From Trachelipus rathkii (taxonomy: Eukaryota; Arthropoda; Malacostraca; Isopoda; Trachelipodidae): a DNA stretch of 31,000 nucleotides. The stretch is from positions 1 to 31,000 of the forward strand of contig JABUQX010103385.1 in the NCBI GenBank assembly GCA_015478945.1, given 5' to 3'. Below the pieces are notes generated by a model. It had not been told where the DNA came from. It did no database searches and saw only the letters and a list, made by a program, of their open reading frames with translations. Within the stretch, counting starts at the first letter, position 1. The number at the start of each line of letters is the position of its first letter. Shown here piece after piece: positions 21,746-30,848 of this stretch. The position numbers and the translations under genes were made by a program.

Positions 21746-22385
21746 ACTTGTTTTCGCAGTCTTTGTATTTTATAGCACAAAGAATAGGAGAGTGGCTGTC
21801 AACTAATCAAAAAATGTAACTAGAGATTCCAAAGAGCACAATATAAACAATTTTTATCTCTAAGAGTTCACAGCAGGCACAATCTCAGATATTTCATTAG
21901 AGCATGAACAGTCACTTTCTTTAATTGATTGAAAAATAGCGTTATTTAATGAAGATGATTTTTTTACACCTTTTGTTTCAATTTTACATAATCTTTTGAT
22001 ATTATATATGCATCAATATATTCATTCATTTGACCAATTTTCGCAAAAATATGAGAATTTTATCGTAACATGAAATTTACATCTGCTAACACATTAACAG
22101 TTGGAAACATAATTCTTTGTTTCCATTTGTGAGTGTGTTAAAGCAGTTTGTAAAAGTTCGAATATTGATTACATTATCTCCCTGAGTGGTGCCCTGTTTG
22201 ACCCTTAACTCGAGTGTGAGCGGGGAGTTTTGCCAAAGGTCATCGTCAAAGTATTGACATGCCTTACTTTGGGAAGAAAGTGTTCTTTCGATGTTAAATG
22301 GTAGATTTCATTTTAGCTCATCTTGGTCAAGTGGTAAATACTTGCTATAGCAACAGCGAGGGTTCGGGTTTGAAACCCAGCAGGA
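21746..22385. repeat. Module K of IR2, left copy
   Basis: About 640 bases mirrored at 23661-24345. Landmarks: TTGATTGAAAAATAGCG (21921), AAATGGTAGATTTCATTTTA, CGAGTGTGAGCGGGGAG (22211), and CCAAAGGTCATCGTCAAAGT (22233). It ends in a tRNA-like segment. No open frame worth calling. Confidence 0.75.
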
Positions 22386-22390
22386 GAGAG
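22317..22390 (+). repeat. tRNA-like segment (tRNA-derived SINE head or tRNA pseudogene), copy 1
   Basis: A box TGGTCAAGTGG at 22324-22334 and B box inside GGGTTTGAAACCC at 22366-22378, about 43 bases apart, as in a real tRNA. The T-loop carries T where the invariant C56 is expected. The acceptor strands (22317-22323 and about 22383-22389) do not pair. So this is not a functional tRNA gene but looks Pol III-derived. An inverted copy lies at 23676-23750. Confidence 0.55.
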
Positions 22391-22588
22391 TAAATTTATA
22401 TATATATATAATATAATATATATATTATATATAATATATTTATATTTATATAATATTTATATAATATAGTGCCTTATAAATGAATGCAAATAAAGCAATA
22501 TTATTTATTAATTTTTGATAGTATTATGGTATATTTATATAATATAGTAATATATATATATATATAGTATATATAAGCAGGATATATA

Positions 22589-22630
<42 letters not shown>
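22386..22630. repeat. AT arrays
   Basis: Interrupted AT with a 60-base non-repeat island (22470-22530, GTGCCTTATAAATGAATGC). No gene seen. Confidence 0.88.
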
Positions 22631-22865
22631 AGTCGCCACTCATTTGTGGTATAATAATAATTTTCCGTCGAACGATCTTTCGCTTCGCAAGAATCCTAAT
22701 ACTTATAATTTGGATTTCAAATTTCTTCGTTCACGAGTTCAGAATATTTTGTTCAAAGCTTCAAAATTATTTATTCAACGTTTCGGATTTATTCGTATCG
22801 TCGATTTCGAGTAAAATCATTTCGATGTCTCGCTTTTGAAGTTGTGAAAAAGAAGTTTTGTACTG
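22631..22865 (+). repeat. Module L of IR2, left copy (innermost)
   Basis: AAGTCGCCACTCATTTGTG, AACGATCTTTCGCTT, TTGGATTTCAAATTTCTTCG, CAACGTTTC and TCGTCGATTTCGAGTAAAA all recur in reverse complement at 23190-23435, about 330 bases away. No gene recognised; the minus-strand frame at 23194-23418 is absent in this copy. Confidence 0.85.
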
Positions 22866-23069
22866 ATTCATCATTGTCAGTCTCTCCGTCTCTCTCCTCT
22901 CTCTCTCTCCTCTCTTCATCTCTCTCGTCTCTCTCTACCTCGCTCTTCTCCCTCATCTCTCTCTCTCATCTCCTCTCTTCTCTCTCTCTTTCCAAATCAT
23001 CTTAATACCGAAGGCGATCCTTATCTTAATTATCAATAGATAGTACTTCATTCAATAAAAAATAACGAG

Positions 23070-23113
<44 letters not shown>

Positions 23114-23190
23114 AGGAGAAGAGAGAGAGAGAGAGAGAGAGAAGAGTTATTCATGACAGTGGAGAAGAAACAAAGAGAAGACTGAAAATA
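22866..23190. repeat. Centre of IR2: CT array, short spacer, GA array
   Basis: A CT-rich array (22880-22991) and GA-rich array (23066-23146) are complementary. The true unpaired spacer is only about 23000-23060 (AAATCATCTTAATACCG...CTTCATTCAATAAAA). TGATTCATCATTGTCAGTCT (22863) also pairs loosely with 23155-23205. The whole centre could fold as one hairpin. Confidence 0.85.
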
Positions 23191-23440
23191 GAATCATCGA
23201 AAGACTTCAAGTTTTTCAAATTCAAAAAGGATGAAATGAATTTTACTCGAAATCGACGATAACGCAAAAATCGGAAACGTTGAATGAAATATTTTGAAAG
23301 CTCTGAATGATAACATCAGGAGGAGGGAACGAAGAAATTTGAAATCCAAATTGATATATGTAGGATTCTTGCGAAAGCGAAAGATCGTTCCGACGGAAAT
23401 TATTATTACACTACACAAATGAGTGGCGACTTTATAATGA
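23190..23440 (-). repeat. Module L of IR2, right copy
   Basis: Reverse complement of 22631-22865, with many one-base indels. It ends in ATGAGTGGCGACTTTATAAT, immediately followed by AT repeat as in the left copy. Confidence 0.85.
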
Positions 23441-23471
<31 letters not shown>

Positions 23472-23660
23472 CTATATATATATATATATAAATATATACT
23501 ATAGATTAGGGTTAGTAACTATATAGTATATGATATATTTTACCTATTTTCAATATCTTTTATGCAAATACCCTTTCAGATACCATATATATTATATATA
23601 TGAATAGTATTAGTATATAATATTAGTATATATATATATATTATAATATATATATTAATG
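23441..23660. repeat. AT arrays with a short unique island
   Basis: Interrupted AT. 23535-23585 is an island (TTTTACCTATTTTCAATATC) with no clear partner in the left arm. Confidence 0.85.
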
Positions 23661-24345
23661 AATTTTAGCTCTCGTCCTGCTAGGTTCAACCCGAACCTGC
23701 TGTTCTAAGCAAGTTATTTACCACTTGACCAAAGGATTTACGATCTAAAATAGAAATGCTAGCCATTTAAGCAGTCGAAAAAACTTTCTGTCCCAATAGT
23801 AAGGGGCAATGTCAATACTTTGACGATGACCTTTGGCAAACCTCCCCGCTCACACTCAGGTTAAGGGGTCAACAGGGCTAACCCTCAGGAGATAATTTCA
23901 TAAGTCAAATTTACAACTGCTAACACACTCACAAATGGACAAAGGAAATTATGTTTCCACAACTATTTAATATAGAGCGATGCGCTTTATACGACACGGG
24001 ATGCGTGCGTATAAAATTCTCTATTTTGCGGAAATAATATTGGGATCAAATAATGAATATATTGGCTAATATATATCAGAGATTTGTTATAAAATTTGAA
24101 CAAATGAGGGTGTAAAAAATCATCTTTTTCAATAATATCGCTATTTTCAATCAATTAAGAAAGTGCTGTCACATCTCGGTATGAAATATTCTGAGATGTT
24201 GCCTGTTGAATTAGAGGGAAAATTGTTCGTATATGTGGCCTTTGAATTTCCTCCTTCTTTTAGTTACATGTTTGTGATGTTGACAGAAGTAACACAGACA
24301 ATTCGTATCTTTGTGGTATATTGATTAGGGAGGTAGAGTGCTTGA
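23661..24345 (-). repeat. Module K of IR2, right copy
   Basis: Reverse complement of 21746-22385, starting with the tRNA-like segment: CAATACTTTGACGATGACCT (23814), CCCCGCTCACACTC (23844), TTTTCAATCAATTAAGAAAG (24151). A 23950-24030 stretch (GAGCGATGCGCTTTATACGA) appears to have no counterpart in the left copy, and may be an insertion there or a deletion in the left arm. Confidence 0.75.
23676..23750 (-). repeat. tRNA-like segment, copy 2
   Basis: On the minus strand: A box TGGTCAAGTGG (23721-23731) and a damaged B box GGGTTGAACC (about 23683-23692). The conserved A box and different indels around the B box mark this as the diverged or error-bearing partner of 22317-22390. Confidence 0.5.
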
Positions 24346-24680
24346 AATTTATTTTGAAACGTTATATAATAATATATATATAGTATAATATATATTAATA
24401 TTGTATGTACATATATGAATGAAATATGATATATATATATTACTATGTTTATTATTAATTACATTTAGTGATAGTGTATATATATATAGTAATTTTATAA
24501 TGGAGGAGAGTAAGAGAGAGAGAAACCGGGTAGTAAAAAGTACTGCATGTCGGCGCTGATAGTATATTATAGTATATATAGTTATATTATATATATTATA
24601 TATATATTATATATATGATAGTATATATATATAATATCTATTATAGTATATGATTGTTTATATATGGTCATGACTTTAAC
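24346..24680. repeat. AT arrays with a short GA tract
   Basis: Interrupted AT. GGAGGAGAGTAAGAGAGAGA at 24502 mirrors the CT tract at 21588. Nothing else seen. Confidence 0.88.
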
Positions 24681-25400
24681 GGTAGTACATTTTCATTATT
24701 CCGACAGAAACTGCAGTGCAGATACAGTAAAATAAGAGTACATTTTCCGAAATCAGCGTGAAATTTTAAGTGGGAGTAAGTGGTATAATGGAGAATGACA
24801 GATTTTCTGTAGATAAATAAAAATGTTATAATTTAAAAAGAAAGATGCAAATGTACGAGGTTTTAAAGAATTTCGGTTGTTACTGGGAGTATTTATTACG
24901 AGCAAGCGGAGCGCGTTACGCAAGAAGATTGCTTTTTTATCATGTTCTCGTTTTTTTTGTTTTTTTTAACTAAGGAATACCTCTTGGGTAAACCACAAAG
25001 ATGGAAAGAGTTGGGGTCCTCTGCGCCTTACCGGGTTACGACAGGGGAACTACGTCCCCATCCTGTCCTCGCGGCGATCGATCCCCCTAAAAAGAAGAAT
25101 CATTTATTCTACCTGGCTATTCTATGCGCAAGCCGAAGAAGGAAGACTAGATAAGCCATTTTGGCAATATGGCGTCCTTGGCGCGGAAATTTAAATTACT
25201 TTGTTGGAGGAGTTATCTTTAGCATCGTCTTTAGATTATTCCCTAAATATGGAAAATACTCTTTGATTGGTAAGAACTTTTCGTATTTTTTTGTAATTAC
25301 AGGTTTCTGCCCGAATTTCGTTTCACTGATTACAAAAATGTAATTTGTTGTTGAGTGTTTGCATTTGTATAGTTTTGTGTAGATATATATGCATGTCTAA
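24681..25400. repeat. Module J of IR2, right copy, with GC-rich box copy 2
   Basis: Reverse complement of 20745-21460. The GC-rich box (about 24950-25100) has the same T-run edge, CTAAGGAATACCTC, GGGTAAACCACAAAG, CGCCTTACCGGG and GGGGAACTACGTCCCC. Frames 24942-25154 and 25161-25343 are not preserved in the mirror, so no gene is called. Confidence 0.75.
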
Positions 25401-25790
25401 TAGAAAGTCTTCTTATTGATATATATATTACGTTATATATATATTATATATATATATATATAATATAGTATATATATAAAATATATTAAATAATTATAAA
25501 ACGTTTCATATATAGTATTGGAAATAGTATTATATATTTAGATATGATGTATATAGATATATATGTTATCAGATGGCGACTCCTATAGTTTCAATTGCTT
25601 GTTCTTGGCTTGAAGCAGTTAACGATTTAGTTATTAGGTATGATATATATTTGAGTATATGATATATTATATATATATATAGTATAGTATATATATATTA
25701 TATATATAGTAATATATTATATATAATAGTATATAATATAGTTAGTGTATATATATAATGATAGTATAGAAATATATTGTTGGATCAAAA
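25401..25790. repeat. AT arrays with a short paired module
   Basis: Interrupted AT. 25563-25640 (ATCAGATGGCGACTCCTATAG, TTAACGATTTAG) is the inverted partner of 20545-20620. Confidence 0.85.
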
Positions 25791-25794
25791 AGAA

Positions 25795-27135
25795 GAGGCA
25801 TACATCAGAAGATCAAGAAAATAGTCATTTGTTACTATTATTGAGTGAGTGTGCTGTTCGGCAACGATAGACGATTTCATTAGTCCGGTGGATTTCGTGT
25901 TCCGTAATAGCCAATATTTTTTCCTTTACGTTAAGAGTTGGGCTACATTATTCAAACTAATAAATAGGTTGAGCCTTAATGTTGTTGTTGTTGCTAGTCT
26001 TCTTGATCACATGCAAAAAAGAATGTTTGAAAGGTTTTCGAAGACGCGTACTTGCAAAAATCCTGGTATCAAGATTAATTACTGGATCACTCTATCTGGC
26101 CAAATGTTATTCTGCAAGAGTTCTTTGTAGAACTTGCAAAGCCACCGGTTATGAAATACAAGTCTCCAATCACATCAGCAGAATCTATCCTGCTGAGTGA
26201 CGTTTCGTGCGTGATGATATTGCTCGAGCGTTCTGGGAGAGATGTGCCAGTTATCTTAGTATCACTGTGTCATCCTCTTCTAGAGACTAAGATTTGTTCA
26301 GAATACAACGTGCCAGCATTATCATCTTTTTCCATTTGCATCCGTTTCTTATGTTAAGTGCTCCAGTAGGCAGTTTGGCTGTGAGAAAGTAAAGATGTTT
26401 TCCAAGTTTGTGATTGATCTTTGTATCAATACAAATTCATTACGAACTCGACTTATTGGTATGGCGCTTGTGGCTGGATAAATAAAATGGTTAAACAGAA
26501 CACGTTGAAAGACTTGAAACTACTGATGTCATTAATAGAAGCCGACCACATCTTTTTTTCCCTCAAATCAAAAACTTTGTCGTTTAATGCACTGGCGTTA
26601 CCTTTGGTCAGGTCGGTTTTGCACCAGGTACCAGTATTGAAAGGTCTGTTTCACACTTTGCCCAGAAAGTAAGATTTGGCTAAGAAAATATAACGAGACG
26701 AAGACAGGCTTAATGGGGTTATGTAGAATGGTTATTCATAGATATTAGAAGTGAAAAATGAACGAAATTGGAAGGCAAATGTAATTGCAGAGATTCGCTG
26801 AAAATCCAAGGCTTCTAATGATAGTTTAGATCTAATATTAGTTACCACTTCATTTCCTCTTGGCATTGCTCGCCTAATTCCCGCAAAAATACTACTTTAC
26901 ATGTTCGCAAATAGCGTATTTATTTTTTTACTCGAACGCTCGTGACATAAATATGTGTTTTGTGATCACAAACTCTTGTAGACTTTATTTTATTTATTTA
27001 ATATGACGCGGAAAACCTTTTTTCCATTCTAGTGAGGTTTTTTTTTAGCCGTTTGAAAGGAATAAATCTAGGAGTTTAACCAGACCCAACACCTCTGTAC
27101 ATGTGCTGATGTCAAGTGTGAAGCAGAGAACACAC
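25795..27135 (+). pseudogene. Decayed hAT-like transposase region, copy 2
   Basis: Plus-strand mirror of 19199-20435. Frames at 25849-26130, 25979-26200, 26151-26357 and 26421-26672 hold pieces of one reading: a FERFSK block near 26020, RDVPV at 26248 and ALSSFSI near 26310. The last stretch joins ALALP (26590) to IERSVSHFA-KVR (about 26637) and GLMGLCRMVIHR (about 26710). The last resembles the GL(A/C)-L-x-x-HR ending after the hAT dimerisation motif. Copy 1 supplies the cleaner IEKVFST version. Not functional as given. 26880-27135 is non-coding flank. Confidence 0.5.
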
Positions 27136-27267
27136 CACACACATATGATAGTTTATATATATACTATATAATAGTATATATAATATGTGAGTAATATAGT
27201 ATATTTTGTATGTAGATATTATGATATATATATAATATAGTATATATCAATAATATAGTATATATAG

Positions 27268-27308
27268 GTATTACGTCAATGATTTGCCCCTAAATGAAAT
27301 CTCGCCTA
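27268..27308 (-). repeat. 40-base motif, copy 3 (inverted)
   Basis: TTGCCCCTAAATGAAATCTC then GCCTA; complement of the 18871/19029 motif. Confidence 0.75.
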
Positions 27309-27447
27309 GGTGATATAGGTTATCTATATATATATATATTATATATATATATATCTATAGTAGTTATAGTATATAGTATATATATATATATAGTGATAGT
27401 AGTATGTAGTATTATGAGTATATTATATTATATATATATATATTTTA

Positions 27448-27485
27448 TACTCAATATTTGCCCCCTATAATGAAATCTCGCCTAT
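27448..27485 (-). repeat. 40-base motif, copy 4 (inverted)
   Basis: ACTCAATATTTGCCCCCTAT then GAAATCTCGCCTA. The cleanest inverted copy, offset about 180 bases from copy 3. Confidence 0.78.
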
Positions 27486-27725
27486 ATATATATTACTGAT
27501 TAATTACATATATATTATGATATATATATATATATGATGTATATATTATATATATATTATATAATATAGGTATATATATATGATATATAAATATATATAT
27601 ATAATAATAATAGTATATATGTATATAGTAGATATGTTTTGTATATATATTATATTAATTTAAGTTATAGTTATGTATATATTGTATATATTATATATTA
27701 TTATAAGTTATAATATTAATTATTA

Positions 27726-27895
27726 GTTGTGCTTTATCCCCTTTTCAAAGGGTAACACAGGGGGACTACAGGAAATTCTGAACTTAAGGCCGGTATCCCA
27801 GACCGTGTCGTCGCAGCTGGAGTTCTTGATTCTTTCCAATAGTGAAGAGTAGAAACTCAGACTGCAACGCGGTCGATGTGAACCGCCTCCTATAA
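27726..27895 (-). repeat. GC-balanced repeat H, copy 2 (inverted)
   Basis: Reverse complement of 18490-18665: GCTTTATCCCCTTTTCAAAG, GTAACACAGGGGGACTACAG, TAAGGCCGGTATCCCAGAC, AAACTCAGACTGCAACGCGG. Bounded by AT arrays on both sides, as in copy 1. Confidence 0.72.
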
Positions 27896-28025
27896 TATAT
27901 GAGTATATATAATATGGGTATATATATATATAGTATATATATAATAGTATAGATATAGTATCAGTGTAGATATATAAATAGTTGCATTAATAAGTATTCT
28001 ATATAATTTATTATATGTATATATT
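27896..28025. repeat. AT arrays
   Basis: Interrupted AT with GT substitutions. Mirror of 18383-18489. Confidence 0.88.
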
Positions 28026-29080
28026 GTTTGTAGCCGTGTGCAAGATTAAACTTTTGTCTGATGTGGATGCTTGGCTGTTTGCAATGTGCGCGGGAGGTAT
28101 AAGATGACTGAAATAATAGTCATTTTCGGTAATTTACTAGTTCATCAGACAGTTTGTTTGGTGGTCCCTTTACTTTGATGTATATCACCATGAGTTGCTA
28201 TAGTGGGGAGGTTTTAGTAATACAATTGTAATATATTTATCAGCGTTGTCAATCTCCATATCAATAATTAACTCCATACAGCAGACAATCCTTGAAATAC
28301 CGTGGCCAAAAACATAATACATAGGTGATTTCAAATCTTGAGCAAAATAAACCAGGTTCACGCACTCACGCTCAATGAGTACGACCGACATTTTTCAAGC
28401 CTAATCTTGAAAATATAAACACATAAATAACCTTGAAATACATTTTACCGCAATAAACTCTTGAAAACCCATGTTTATAAAATATACAACCTTGAGAAAT
28501 ATCACGTGCTAAATTCCAGACATGTCGACGTAACCCTGCCTGATTAAATGCTGCAACAATAGTAACAGACCAGGATAACTCGCACCTCACGAGTTACAAT
28601 AACTTCAAACCGGGAAAAGTTTCTCTTTACATCGTACAAGTTTACCATGTCTGTCAGTTCGGCATTTAAACCTTGTTGTGGAGCGTCAAATATTGCTCCC
28701 TTGTTAATCCTGTCACGTCCATGATGCAAAACATCTAGCAGTTATCATTAAACTCGGACTGTCCATAACAGGGTAATCCAAATTACAAAGTCTCAAATTG
28801 GCCACTTGAATCTTTCCGTGCTCAAAAGCTTAACATGCCCCCCACATCAGTCCCGCTAGAATAAATAAATGCCTGTTAATTTCACTTCTTAACACGAAAT
28901 AAAATACTTTAAATAAAATGCTTAATTAAACCTATACATACCAATCTGGGAATTTTTCCTTCGCGTATTCTTTCTTACTACCTCTTGGCAATTCGGTCTC
29001 AAAACAAACCTTTTCGAATATTCTGGTCCCTCGTCCATCTTGTTTCTCGTTGTTTGTTAATATCTCAGCCCATAACAAAT
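28026..29080 (+). repeat. Dispersed repeat B, copy 3
   Basis: Same orientation as copy 1. Landmarks: ACTCACGCTCAATGAGT (28364), AATCTTGAAAATATAAACA (28403), TGTCACGTCCATGATGCAAA (28710), AATAAATGCCTGTTAATTTC (28864), CTTGGCAATTCGGTCTCAAA (28984). Clearly noisier against copies 1 and 2 than those are to each other. The minus-strand frames 28185-28391, 28372-28590 and 28544-28729 are not conserved between copies. Confidence 0.83.
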
Positions 29081-29096
29081 ATTATATATGATTAAG

Positions 29097-29194
<98 letters not shown>

Positions 29195-29305
29195 TGTATA
29201 TTATATATACCTATATAATATATATATATATGATATATTATATATATATATTATATTAATATATATATTATCATATATACTATATTATATATATATATAT
29301 AAATT
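29081..29305. repeat. (AT)n microsatellite
   Basis: Pure AT from about 29097 to 29190, then interrupted. It follows repeat B copy 3 just as 3317-3430 follows copy 1, but here the sequence beyond is unrelated to repeat C. Confidence 0.96.
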
Positions 29306-29790
29306 CAGGGTTGGGTTCAAGTACAAAGGAAGCCAAGGAGGGCTGGGCTCCTCTAAAAAAAAATAAAAAGCAAATAAAAGCACTAATGTAAGAAATTAAT
29401 CTCAAATTACTATTTATTACTATTAAAATAATGTTTAAAATGTTATACAAGTAGCTACTTTTACATTAAAATCATTTATTTCTTCCGAAACATTATTTTT
29501 TCTCATAAGGATCATTGACTGGGGGAATTTCGATTTGGTGCCTCCTAACGAACGTAATTATAATTCTTTCAAAACACTGGTTGTCATGGCAAAGTAAAAG
29601 AACCTTATTCTTATTTTTTGGGTCGATTTTGAGGAATTCTTCCACAAACGGCCTCCTTTCGAAAAAACGTCAATAAAATAGCTCTCTCCCAAAAATTGGC
29701 ATCTAAACTCATAGGTATGAGTTGCCGCTTTGGCAATCAATATGTTGAAACAGAAATAAAGAAACATTTTTTGTTTAATTAATAAAAAAA
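29306..29790. other. Unrecognised single-copy segment
   Basis: About 480 bases not seen elsewhere in the window. A minus-strand frame of 69 codons (29558-29767) reads FLGESYFIDVFSKGGRLWKN-like and is not low-complexity, but I recognise no family. It lacks a second exon or splice context I could defend. GGAGGGCTGGGCTCCTC at 29337 is a small imperfect palindrome followed by an A-run. Possibly a mobile-element fragment. Confidence 0.4.
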
Positions 29791-30261
29791 ATAATTATAT
29801 TATATATATATTATATTATATATATATTTATATATATATATAATATTACTATATATATAATATTATATAATATATACATATATGTATATAAATATATATA
29901 TATATATTATATGATAGTATTATAATATTATATTACTATATATTATATATTATAATATATATATATATATATAAGCTACATTTATATATATAAATAATAT
30001 ATATATATATATCATTTTATAGTATAGAGTGAGTATATAGTTATATGAAATGATATAATGGGTGATTTGTATGTTTTGGTTGTGTTAGTTGGGGTATTTA
30101 ATAGTATATATATATATATTATATTATATATAGTAGTAAGAATACTTGAATACGATATATGTATAATATATATATTATAGTGATATAGTATATATATAGT
30201 ATACATATATATATTTAAATTTATTTATTATAATATTATTATATATAATATATATATAATT

Positions 30262-30293
<32 letters not shown>

Positions 30294-30301
30294 TATTAAT
30301 A

Positions 30302-30321
<20 letters not shown>
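29791..30321. repeat. AT arrays with a short T/G-rich island
   Basis: Interrupted AT. The island at 30040-30105 (GGGTGATTTGTATGTTTTGG, TTAGTTGGGGTATTT) is unassigned. Confidence 0.9.
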
Positions 30322-30360
<39 letters not shown>

Positions 30361-30535
30361 AGTTATACCAAAATTTACTATATATTTTTGTTTCTGAATT
30401 TTAGTTATAATTTTTTTTCCATTTTGGTTCATAATTTGGTTAATAAATTTTGGTGAAATACTAAGAAGTTGCCTGAAAATTAATTCAATATAATAATTTG
30501 GCATATAATTTACCTAGGATACAAAACAGAAATGT
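30322..30535. repeat. (GA)n array plus short AT-rich unique segment
   Basis: Pure GA at 30322-30362, then about 170 bases of unassigned AT-rich sequence containing two related TTTGGTT words. No match to family C beyond the GA array itself. Confidence 0.8.
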
Positions 30536-30848
30536 ATAAACTTTATTATATTAATATATAATATCTATATATTTAATTATATATATATATATAGTATATA
30601 TTATATATATTATTATTATATATGTATATATATATATATCAATTATATATATACTATATATTATATTATTATATATATTATATTATATAATAATATATAT
30701 ATATATATAAATTATTATATATATTTATATTATATATATATATATATAATATATATAACTTATATAATATATATTTATGAGGTGCCTGATGACTCATCAA
30801 ATACGTAAAAATGTAGACTTAGAAACCATTGTTTCAATGTACCTCATA
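30536..30848. repeat. AT arrays and the flank of the second LINE
   Basis: Interrupted AT to about 30775, then 73 bases of unique sequence (GAGGTGCCTGATGACTCATC; TGACTCA is an AP-1-like word, probably chance) directly before the LINE poly(A) tract. Confidence 0.8.

Larger units (their letters stand above)
17448..22990 (+). repeat. Left arm of large inverted repeat 2 (IR2)
   Basis: About 5.5 kb whose modules reappear in exact reverse order and opposite strand at 23060-29080: B, H, 40-base motif pair, hAT-like remnant, short module at 20550, module J with GC-rich box, CT array, module K with tRNA-like segment, module L, CT array. Many one-base indels separate the arms. Confidence 0.88.
27140..27725. 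repeat. AT microsatellite field with two inverted 40-base motifs
   Basis: Interrupted AT containing the motif copies at 27268-27308 and 27448-27485. Mirror of 18666-19198. Confidence 0.9.
23060..29080 (-). repeat. Right arm of large inverted repeat 2 (IR2)
   Basis: Mirror of 17448-22990, about 6.0 kb. It ends with repeat B copy 3 and an AT array. Beyond that the sequence does not continue into repeat C, as it does on the left. IR2 symmetry therefore breaks exactly at the AT array that borders B. Confidence 0.88.

Noticed and set aside
17448..29080. Reading IR2 as the terminal inverted repeats of one giant DNA transposon
   Set aside because: The centre holds no genes, the hAT remnant lies inside the arms, and no target duplication is visible at the AT-rich outer ends.
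29337..29360. GGAGGGCTGGGCTCC palindrome as a transposon end
   Set aside because: Single short imperfect palindrome with no second copy in the window.
30790..30800. TGACTCA as an AP-1 regulatory site
   Set aside because: A single 7-base match in unannotated DNA is expected by chance.
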